Assembly: GCA_947442905.1 (NCBI GenBank)
Contig: CANEWV010000078.1
Location: forward strand, 1-7,286
DNA: 7,286 nucleotides
From: Chitinophagaceae bacterium
GTDB lineage: Bacteria > Bacteroidota > Bacteroidia > Chitinophagales > Chitinophagaceae
Reading direction: 5' to 3'
This document shows, one piece after another, positions 1 through 6,236 of this stretch. The notes beneath the pieces are model-generated. The model was given only the letters and a program-made list of their open reading frames with translations, was not told where the DNA came from and made no database searches. A program made the translations under genes and the position numbers. The number at the start of each line of letters is the position of its first letter. Position 1 is the stretch's first letter.

Positions 1-59
1 ACAATATCAATAATATCGATGCGGCTGGTAATTTGTTGTATGGTACTCGGTGAAATCAT
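1..59 (-). CDS. dnaG: DNA primase DnaG, N-terminal fragment (runs off left edge)
   Basis: DnaG synthesises the RNA primers for chromosome replication in the cytoplasm. Only the first 19 codons plus two bases are in the window. Reading the minus strand from the ATG at 59-57 gives MISPSTIQQITSRIDIID and then I(V). This matches the usual start of Bacteroidota DnaG: Met-Ile, a short helix, and an 'RIDIxDVV' segment just before the CHC2 zinc-finger domain, which lies outside the window. The call rests on recalled family resemblance over a very short stretch. Codon TTA precedes the ATG and there is no clear Shine-Dalgarno sequence. The gene is divergent from the susC operon, with 291 bp between the start codons. 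The same bases also give a short open plus-strand frame ending near 53, which is less convincing. Confidence 0.8.
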   Translation of the reverse strand, partial: MISPSTIQQITSRIDIIDI

Positions 60-210
60 TAAGGTCACGAAGTTAATAGAAACCAAGAAATACGCGACAA
101 ATATCCATATCGCATTAAAAATATGTTTTATATGAATTAGTTACATAACACCGTTAAACAGCTATTTACCGAATAATAACCCGAATTGATGCTATTTTAT
201 CCCGAAAGCC

Positions 211-233
211 TGTGGATAACCCTGTTTTTCACC
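211..233. promoter_or_regulatory. DnaA-box-like pair in the dnaG/susC intergenic region
   Basis: Positions 211-219 read TGTGGATAA, the exact reverse complement of the classical DnaA box TTATCCACA. Five bases later, 225-233 read TTTTTCACC on the plus strand, an 8-of-9 match to TTWTNCACA in the opposite orientation. A weaker 7-of-9 match, TTATCCCGA, lies at 197-205. The surrounding 100-200 region is AT-rich. DnaA also acts as a transcription regulator in bacteria, so a site between a primase gene and another operon is plausible, but a chance match cannot be excluded. There is no evidence that this is a replication origin. Confidence 0.35.
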
Positions 234-243
234 TAAATAGTTC

Positions 244-273
244 TTGAAATATGCCCAAGAAATTTTAACATTG
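244..273 (+). promoter_or_regulatory. Candidate Bacteroidota promoter for the susC operon
   Basis: A TTG at 244-246 (-33-like element) is followed after 19 bases by TAACATTG at 266-273, which matches the Bacteroidota -7 consensus TAnnTTTG at all but one fixed position. The spacing suits the family's primary sigma factor. Transcription would start near 277-280, giving a leader of about 70 bases before the ATG at 351. No better match was seen in the intergenic region on this strand. Confidence 0.4.
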
Positions 274-275
274 CG

Positions 276-322
276 TTGATTATTTCGGCATTTACATGAA
301 AATTAAACGCCCTGATAATCAA
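276..322 (+). repeat. Inverted repeat in the predicted susC leader
   Basis: TTGATTAT at 276-283 is perfectly complementary to ATAATCAA at 315-322, with a 31-base loop between them. A G-U pair (275/323) could extend the stem to nine. If transcription starts where the candidate promoter predicts, the left arm lies at the very 5' end of the mRNA, or straddles the start site. The arms are AT-rich and the loop is long, so the RNA hairpin would be weak; the arms could equally be a dyad bound by a regulator. No U-tract follows, so it is not an intrinsic terminator. Confidence 0.3.
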
Positions 323-350
323 TCATTGTTCATAGAAACCAAAAACTAGT

Positions 351-3300
351 ATGAGAAAAATTGCTTCCTTGATGAAAGTAGTTACATTACTACTTCTCAT
401 TTTCTCGTTACCATCTATGGCTCAGAGTCAAAACGTCTCTGGTAAAGTTTTAGATGCCGACAAAAAAACACCACTACAAGGTGTAACTGTAAAAGTGTTA
501 GGTACTACATCTACCACACAGTCAAATGAAAAAGGTGAGTTCACCATTAAAGCAAATAAGGGTCAAACCTTACTGGTGAGTTACATTGGTTATGATGGCC
601 AGCGTGTAACTGTAAATGGTGCAACAGTATCTATTTCTATGCGTTCATCTGTATCAGAACTTGAAGAAGTTACGGTAGCGATGGATATCAAGAAAAAACC
701 AAGAGATCTTGGTTACTCTGCGCAAACTGTAAAAGGTGATGAAGTAAAAGAAACACAACGTGAAAACTTTTTAAATGGATTGCAAGGTAGAATTGCAGGT
801 GCAACAATCACTGCAACATCTGGTGTTCCGGGTGCATCTTCTACCATCGTATTAAGAGGTTTTAACTCTATGTCTTTGAACAACCAACCGTTATTTGTGG
901 TAGATGGTATCATTATTGAAAATGATGCAATCAACGCGGCAGAAACCGTTCCGGGTGCTGCTGGTCAGAACAACACGTCTAACGACTTTACAAACCGTAT
1001 TGCGGATTTAAACCCGAACGATATCGAAAGTGTTACCGTTCTTAAAGGGCCTGAAGCAACCGTACTATATGGTAGTTCTGCAAGTAATGGTGCGATCATC
1101 ATTACTACTAAAAAAGCAAAGATTACTGCTGGTAAAAAATTAAATGTTAGCTACGATAATAGTTTCCGTTTTCAATCACTTGGAAATGTACCTTCTATTT
1201 ATACAGGGTTCCAACAAGGAGCAAATGGTATAGCTAGTACGGGAACTTTTTCTGCATTTGGTCCTGTTATGACTGCAGATATTCCTATCTATGATAACGT
1301 TGGAAATTTCTTCAACAATTCTGCAGGTACTACACACAACTTAAGTGCTGATTTTGGAACTGCTAAATCTAGCTACCGTGCAAGTGGGTCTTTTTATGAT
1401 CAAACTGGGGTAGTGCCAAACACAAGATTAACTAGAACCAACTTAAGACTTACCAATACCACTAAGATTACCAAAAATTTAGAAGTAACGCCGTCTATTG
1501 CATACAGTAATAGTATCAATGATAAAGCCATGAAAGGTGCGGGTGGTTATTTACTAAATTTATTTATGTGGCCTGTTACAGATAACGCTGTAAATTATTT
1601 ATTACCGAATGGTAATAAGCGTTATTTGATTGCTAATAACAACGCTGCTGATGATGCATTTTTAGGAACTGTTGCTGAAACGGACAATCCGTTTTTTGCT
1701 GTTCACAGAAATGAATCACAAGATAAAACAGACAACTACACGGCTAACTTATCTATCAACTACAATCCTTTAAAGTGGTTGTCAATTGCGGGTCGTTTTG
1801 GTTACAACTATTATGAAACCTCTGGTTTCCAATACCGTGATCCAGAATCTGCTTCGCAATCTTCAATGGCCAATAAAGGTCAATTAGATAACTACTGGGT
1901 TAAAGCTGGTAACTACAACCATACAATCACCGCTACTGCTAAAAAAACTTTTGGCAAATTTAATGCGCGTGTAACAGTTGGTACAAGATGGGCTGAAACC
2001 AAGCAAGAAAGATTTGGTATTTCTGGTACACAAGATAGTATCAGAAGTTTTGATAGCTCTGCAACAGGTTTTGCTACAAGAACTCGTTTAAGTAGAACTA
2101 CTTTATACGGTAACAACCAGTGGAACGAAATTAGAACCATGCAAATTGCTGGTTTTACAGAAGCTACTATTAGTTATAACAACCTTGTTTTCTTAACAGG
2201 TTCAATGGCGTTTGAATCTTCTTCAGTATTACCAAAAGCAAATAGAAATTACTCTTACCCTGGTGGAAACATCAGTATTATCATGAGTGATATCTTCCCT
2301 AATTTAAAAGGGGGTGTACTTAGCTATTGGAAAATTAGAAGTTCACTAGCACAAACAGCAAGGCTTCCAAACGCCTATGCCAACCAGTCTAATTTTGTGC
2401 CAACGGTAACAAGTGCATTAACGCCTCCAACAAGCCCTAGTGGACTTATTAACGTACCATTACAATATTCGTTTTATAATGCTAACCCATACTTACGTCC
2501 AGAGCGTCAGCAAACTTACGAGGTAGGTACTGAGTTCAGAATGTTTGGTGATGTGTTAACCGTTGATGCGGCTTATTATAATACGTTAGCACTTGATCAA
2601 ATTGCACAAGGATTTAGAGCATCTTATGGTACAGGATTTGTACTAAATACAGCCAACAACTCTAGTGTTCGTAACCAAGGTGTGGAACTTTCAATTGGTG
2701 TTAAACTAATTCGTAAGAAAGACTTTGATTGGAATATCCAATTCAACGTAAACCACATGTGGAACAAAGTACTTGCAATCCCAATGCCTATTGATATTGC
2801 TGGGGCCGATTACTACGATGCATCTACTTGGTTATATTCGAATGCAAGAGGTGGTTTAAGACCTGGTTACTCTACAGGTACCATCACAAGCTTTGGTTAC
2901 AGAAGACAAGATTTGTCTGCTCCTGGCGCTAATGGTTTATCAAAAAATGATGGTGAAGTGTTAATTTCTCCAACAACTGGTTTACCTATCAATGATGGTG
3001 TTTTCAGAGTAAGAGGTGATCGTACTGTTGGTTTAACAGTAGGTACGATTAACCGTATACGTTACAAAAACTTAAGCTTATCATTCTTATGGGATTTAAG
3101 ACTTGGTGGAGATATCTTTAACGCAACTGGTATGTACTTAACAACACTTGGTAAATCAGCAAAAACTGCAGATCGTATGACACCAAGAGTTGTGTCTGGT
3201 ATTTTACAAGATGGTCTAGAAAATACAGCTACACCAACGCGTAACACTATTTTAGTGACGCCGTATTTTAACAATACCTATTACAACTCAACCAATATGC

Positions 3301-3623
3301 CGGAAGAAGATTACATGGAGCGTAATATCAAAGCATTCCGCTTACGTGATATCTCTTTAAGTTATACCATTCCTTCTAAAGCACTTGTAAACAATGCTGG
3401 AAAAAACATGGAATATCCTGGCTTACTTGATTATGTAAATTTCAAATCACTTAGTTTGTTTGTAACCATGAATGATCTATTCTTATTTACAAACTATTCT
3501 GGTGCTGATCCTGCTGCGAACGGTGGTAACGCTTCACTTAGAGGTGTTGGTGCAGTTGGTTTCGATTATGGAAACATTGCTGCTCCACTTAGCTTCAATG
3601 CTGGAATTAGAGTAGGATTTTAA
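351..3623 (+). CDS. SusC/RagA-family TonB-linked outer membrane transporter
   Basis: Outer-membrane beta-barrel importer expected to take up a ligand captured by its SusD partner, powered by TonB/ExbBD. Residues 1-24 are a signal peptide (MRKIAS, hydrophobic run LLLLIFSL, likely cleavage after SMA). Residues 28-105 fit the carboxypeptidase-D regulatory-like domain typical of SusC (VSGKVLDAD, GVTVKVLGT, NEKGEFTI, VSYIGYDGQRV). A TonB-box-like ELEEVTV follows at 103-109. The plug domain covers about 115-255, with LRGFNSMSLNNQPLFVVDG at 168-186 and DIESVTVLKGPEATVLYG at 224-241, both family hallmarks. The rest is barrel, ending in the aromatic residue of RVGF. The length of 1090 aa is normal and there is no sign of frameshift. 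M1 is chosen because MRKIAS is a common start in this family; M8 (ATG at 372) would also leave a workable signal peptide. First gene of the operon, 18 bp before susD. Substrate unknown. Confidence 0.96.
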   Translation: MRKIASLMKVVTLLLLIFSLPSMAQSQNVSGKVLDADKKTPLQGVTVKVLGTTSTTQSNEKGEFTIKANKGQTLLVSYIGYDGQRVTVNGATVSISMRSSVSELEEVTVAMDIKKKPRDLGYSAQTVKGDEVKETQRENFLNGLQGRIAGATITATSGVPGASSTIVLRGFNSMSLNNQPLFVVDGIIIENDAINAAETVPGAAGQNNTSNDFTNRIADLNPNDIESVTVLKGPEATVLYGSSASNGAIIITTKKAKITAGKKLNVSYDNSFRFQSLGNVPSIYTGFQQGANGIASTGTFSAFGPVMTADIPIYDNVGNFFNNSAGTTHNLSADFGTAKSSYRASGSFYDQTGVVPNTRLTRTNLRLTNTTKITKNLEVTPSIAYSNSINDKAMKGAGGYLLNLFMWPVTDNAVNYLLPNGNKRYLIANNNAADDAFLGTVAETDNPFFAVHRNESQDKTDNYTANLSINYNPLKWLSIAGRFGYNYYETSGFQYRDPESASQSSMANKGQLDNYWVKAGNYNHTITATAKKTFGKFNARVTVGTRWAETKQERFGISGTQDSIRSFDSSATGFATRTRLSRTTLYGNNQWNEIRTMQIAGFTEATISYNNLVFLTGSMAFESSSVLPKANRNYSYPGGNISIIMSDIFPNLKGGVLSYWKIRSSLAQTARLPNAYANQSNFVPTVTSALTPPTSPSGLINVPLQYSFYNANPYLRPERQQTYEVGTEFRMFGDVLTVDAAYYNTLALDQIAQGFRASYGTGFVLNTANNSSVRNQGVELSIGVKLIRKKDFDWNIQFNVNHMWNKVLAIPMPIDIAGADYYDASTWLYSNARGGLRPGYSTGTITSFGYRRQDLSAPGANGLSKNDGEVLISPTTGLPINDGVFRVRGDRTVGLTVGTINRIRYKNLSLSFLWDLRLGGDIFNATGMYLTTLGKSAKTADRMTPRVVSGILQDGLENTATPTRNTILVTPYFNNTYYNSTNMPEEDYMERNIKAFRLRDISLSYTIPSKALVNNAGKNMEYPGLLDYVNFKSLSLFVTMNDLFLFTNYSGADPAANGGNASLRGVGAVGFDYGNIAAPLSFNAGIRVGF

Positions 3624-3641
3624 CTTGTAAAAAAAATAATT

Positions 3642-5309
3642 ATGAAAAATAAAAAGCACATACATTATTTTATTGCAGTAACACTGGCATTAGTTGGTAT
3701 AGCTAATTTACAGTCATGCAGTAAAAAATTAGACGATGCTTACTTAAACCCTAACAACCCTGTTGAAGGGGCTATAGAAGCCATATTACCTAACGTTATT
3801 AATCAAATGACATCTACAGCTGCACCCCCAACGGGTGGTGGTGGTGGATCTTATGGTCCAGTAACAGACGCGGTAAACTTAGCAAAATACATTCAGTGGT
3901 GGCATACCAACACTTCTGGTAATTTGTATGATCAATTAGGTGGTGTTTTTGCAACCACTTCGGATGTAACAGGTAACGTTTGGGCGATGCATTATTATGG
4001 AATTGGGCCAAATGCTAAATACATCATTTCTAGAGGTACTGAGCAAAAGAAATGGGATTATGTAGGTGTTGCTACAGGTATTTTTGCATGGAGCTGGTTG
4101 GTTACCACAGAGCAGTATGGTGAGGTTATCATGCGTCAAGCATTTGATACCGAGCGCCAACAATTTGATTATGATAGCCAAGCAGATGTGTATGATTCTG
4201 TAAGAGTGATGTGTGATAATGCCATTGCATTGTTAAATAGAACTGATGGTGCAGTAAGCGCTACCAACCTTAAATATGGCGACAACTATTTTTATGGTGG
4301 TGACGTAAACAAATGGAAAAAGTTTGTGTATGCAGTAAAGGCTAAAACTTTTGCGCACTTAAGCAACAAAGCTATTTACAAGAGCAAAAACTATGCAGAT
4401 TCTGTTATCAAGTATTCTGACATGGCTGTTGTAACCAATGCGGATAACGCTGTTCAAAAATGGGTAGGTGGTAATTTTAGTGGTACCAATAACTTCTTTG
4501 GTCCATACCGTAACAATATTGGAACCCTTCGTCAATCTGCATACATTGCAAATTTATTGACAGGTACCGATACCGAATCTCCATTTACTGGGGTTTTTGA
4601 TCCACGTACGCCGTATTTGATTAATGAAAACACCAATGGTACTTTTAAAGGTGTTCAAGCTAATTTAGGTTCAACAGGACTTGGTACCAATGATCAGCCA
4701 AGAAATTACTGGAGAGCTCCTTATTCTTCTATTGCAGTAACTGCCGATTCTGGTCGTTATATTTTTAACAACCTAGCGCCATTCCCGCTTTTAACAGCTT
4801 CTGAAGTGTTATTTACAAAAGCGGAAGCTGCTTTACGTAAAGGCGATAAAGCGTTAGCATTGTCTACGTATAAAAGAGCAATTGAATTGAATTTTGAAAT
4901 GCTAACCACGCAGTATCAATCTCGTATTCCTTGGGCAAGTTTAATTACAACAGCTTCTCAAGCCGCGTATTTAACCAATCCAAAAGTAATGCCTGCCGAT
5001 GCTAATGGTTTAACACTTTCTCACATTATGCTTCAAAAGTACATTGCGCTTTATGGATATGGCTTTAGCGAAACTTGGACAGACATGCGTAGGTTTAAGT
5101 ATTTGGATCTAGATCCTGCTACTGGTAAAAAAGTATATGCTGGATTTACCTTGCCTTCAACCATTCATATTTACAATGCTGGTAAACTTCCTTACAGATG
5201 TCGTCCACGTTACAACTCAGAATATTTATACAATATTCCTGCATTGCAAAAAATTGGTGCATTGGCATCTGATTACCACACCAAAGAACAGTGGTTCATG
5301 CAACCATAA
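3642..5309 (+). CDS. SusD/RagB-like surface lipoprotein (SusD-like_2 type)
   Basis: Expected to be the ligand-binding lid on the extracellular face of the preceding SusC barrel. Residues 1-25 form a lipoprotein signal: basic MKNKKH, a hydrophobic core, and LQSC with Cys26 as the lipidated residue. Gln at -2 is looser than the E. coli lipobox but acceptable in Bacteroidota. The SKKLDD that follows has the acidic pair expected of a surface-export signal. SusD marks are LNPNNP at 35-40, FPLLTASEVLFTKAEAALRKGD at 381-402 (the conserved helix pair with a TPR-like run to about 420), SETWTDMRRFKY at 476-487, and a C-terminal LPYRCRPRYNSEYLYN near 516-531, the usual Arg-Tyr-x-Ser-Glu...Asn ending. 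The length of 555 aa is normal. An A-rich stretch precedes the ATG. Translation is probably linked to susC. Confidence 0.93.
   Translation: MKNKKHIHYFIAVTLALVGIANLQSCSKKLDDAYLNPNNPVEGAIEAILPNVINQMTSTAAPPTGGGGGSYGPVTDAVNLAKYIQWWHTNTSGNLYDQLGGVFATTSDVTGNVWAMHYYGIGPNAKYIISRGTEQKKWDYVGVATGIFAWSWLVTTEQYGEVIMRQAFDTERQQFDYDSQADVYDSVRVMCDNAIALLNRTDGAVSATNLKYGDNYFYGGDVNKWKKFVYAVKAKTFAHLSNKAIYKSKNYADSVIKYSDMAVVTNADNAVQKWVGGNFSGTNNFFGPYRNNIGTLRQSAYIANLLTGTDTESPFTGVFDPRTPYLINENTNGTFKGVQANLGSTGLGTNDQPRNYWRAPYSSIAVTADSGRYIFNNLAPFPLLTASEVLFTKAEAALRKGDKALALSTYKRAIELNFEMLTTQYQSRIPWASLITTASQAAYLTNPKVMPADANGLTLSHIMLQKYIALYGYGFSETWTDMRRFKYLDLDPATGKKVYAGFTLPSTIHIYNAGKLPYRCRPRYNSEYLYNIPALQKIGALASDYHTKEQWFMQP
3834..3848 (+). 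repeat. GGT trinucleotide run encoding five glycines in SusD
   Basis: Four GGT codons followed by GGA encode Gly65-Gly69 of the SusD-like protein, within a flexible-looking APPTGGGGGSYG segment about 40 residues after the lipidated cysteine. Slippage here would add or remove glycines without breaking the frame. It probably forms a flexible loop or linker, but the sequence alone does not show a function. Confidence 0.6.
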
Positions 5310-5332
5310 TCTTAACGCAAAAAAAGTAAGAG

Positions 5333-6142
5333 ATGAAAAAAATAATTAATTATACAATGGCTTTGGTTGCCTTATTTGTATTTGCTTCTTGCAAAAAAAA
5401 TACAGGTGTTACCAATCAGCCTTATGATACTTATGGCACGCCTGCTGATAAGGGTCAATTAAAAGTAAACCTAGCGTTTGCTTATGCAGTTGATTACGCA
5501 AACTTGCGTATCAAATTAAATGGCGCTTACGTTAGTAATTTATTGCAATCACGTACACCTTTTCCGGGTGGTGGTTACAATACCCGTGGTAGTAACTTTG
5601 CACTTTACATGAGTGTGCCTTTAGGAAGCAATGCAGTCTCTGTTGTGATGCCTAAAGTAAATACCAATACAGACTCTGTGGTATTGTTTAGCACCAACGT
5701 AAACATTACAGACAATACGCCGCAAACACTTCATTTAACAGATACCGCTGCTAATATGAAGTCGGTACTTGTTAAAAACAATATCGTTGGTATTGCAGAT
5801 GGTATGTGCAGATTCAATTTTGTACACTTAATGCCAAATGTTCCTGCCGTAGATTTATACCTGAATGGTATTTTAATGAAGGCGAATATTCCTTATTTAG
5901 GAAATTCAGGCGCTATGGATATTCCGGTTGGTATTAATGCACCTGGCTTTGTTTCAGGTACAACTACTACATGGGCTATTCGTGCAGCAGGAGCAACTTC
6001 TACATCTGCAGCACTAGTAAGTTATGCTAGTGCCAACGGACTACAAAGTGGTGTTGCCCTTACTGGCTTTAGCATGGGCTACTCAGCTGCTACAGGAGCA
6101 AGACTACCTTATTTGTCTTTAACGCTTGATAGAAACAAATAG
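5333..6142 (+). CDS. DUF4397-like lipoprotein, third gene of the SusCD operon
   Basis: Probable cell-surface lipoprotein accompanying the SusCD transporter; molecular function unknown. The signal is MKKIINYTMALVALFVFASC with Cys20 lipidated, followed by KKNTG. Unlike the SusD partner it has no acidic pair right after the cysteine, so surface exposure is less certain. The body is beta-rich. RFNFVHLMPNVPAVDLYLNG at 160-179, then NIPYLGNSGAMDIPVG at 185-200, matches the DUF4397 pattern (VRxVHAxPxAPAVDVYxNG ... YG ... V.PAG). Residues 43-140 look like a diverged first copy: LKVNLAFAYAVDYANLRIKLNG at 43-64 aligns with that segment, and a MSVPLGSNAVSV strand follows. The protein thus seems to be two tandem Ig-like domains. 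It starts 23 bp after susD and an intrinsic terminator follows, so it belongs to that operon. A role as an accessory ligand-binding or complex-stabilising protein is inferred from position only. Confidence 0.85.
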   Translation: MKKIINYTMALVALFVFASCKKNTGVTNQPYDTYGTPADKGQLKVNLAFAYAVDYANLRIKLNGAYVSNLLQSRTPFPGGGYNTRGSNFALYMSVPLGSNAVSVVMPKVNTNTDSVVLFSTNVNITDNTPQTLHLTDTAANMKSVLVKNNIVGIADGMCRFNFVHLMPNVPAVDLYLNGILMKANIPYLGNSGAMDIPVGINAPGFVSGTTTTWAIRAAGATSTSAALVSYASANGLQSGVALTGFSMGYSAATGARLPYLSLTLDRNK

Positions 6143-6159
6143 TCAGTTATCATACTTTT

Positions 6160-6198
6160 AAATAGGGCGAAAAATTATATTTTTCGCCCTATTTTTTT
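6160..6198 (+). terminator. Strong rho-independent terminator after the susC operon
   Basis: A perfect 16-bp stem pairs 6160-6175 with 6179-6194 (core AATAGGGCGAAAAA), enclosing a three-base loop. Seven T residues at 6192-6198 overlap the base of the stem and continue beyond it. It lies 17 bp after the stop codon of the DUF4397-like gene. There is no T-run on the minus strand side, so it should act mainly on rightward transcription. It separates the operon from the next gene. Confidence 0.9.
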
Positions 6199-6223
6199 AA
6201 CAAAGTTTGCGTCAATAGTTTTG

Positions 6224-6231
6224 TAAATTTG
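6224..6231 (+). promoter_or_regulatory. Perfect Bacteroidota -7 box directly before the last gene
   Basis: TAAATTTG matches TAnnTTTG at every fixed position and ends five bases before the ATG at 6237. Transcription would begin at or within a few bases of the start codon, giving a nearly leaderless mRNA. The -33 element is poor: the nearest TTTG (6206-6209) is only 14 bases upstream instead of about 19-21. The upstream terminator makes an independent promoter necessary, which supports the call. Confidence 0.5.
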
Positions 6232-6236
6232 TAACC

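Noticed and set aside
3..53. Plus-strand open stretch at the left edge reading NINNIDAAGNLLYGTR and a stop, as a possible C-terminus of a rightward gene
   Set aside because: The opposite strand gives a recognisable DnaG N-terminus with its own ATG, which explains the same bases better.
68..75. Minus-strand TAACTTCG as a -7 box for dnaG, with a TTTG 22 bases upstream
   Set aside because: It has one mismatch to TAnnTTTG and an overlong spacer; too weak to list as a feature.
100..233. A replication origin built from the AT-rich stretch and DnaA-like boxes
   Set aside because: There is only one exact box, and no dnaA gene or longer box array is visible.
713..934. Minus-strand open frames inside the SusC gene (also 1913-2140 and 3062-3274)
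   Set aside because: They lie wholly within a clearly coding plus-strand gene, have low-complexity composition and match no known family.
3814..4181. Minus-strand open frames inside the SusD-like gene (3814-4011, 3936-4181)
   Set aside because: These are shadows of the SusD frame, overlapping each other and with no domain or start signal.
5137..5349. Plus-strand 70-codon frame bridging the susD/DUF4397 junction
   Set aside because: It is out of frame with both real genes and has no recognisable signal or domain.
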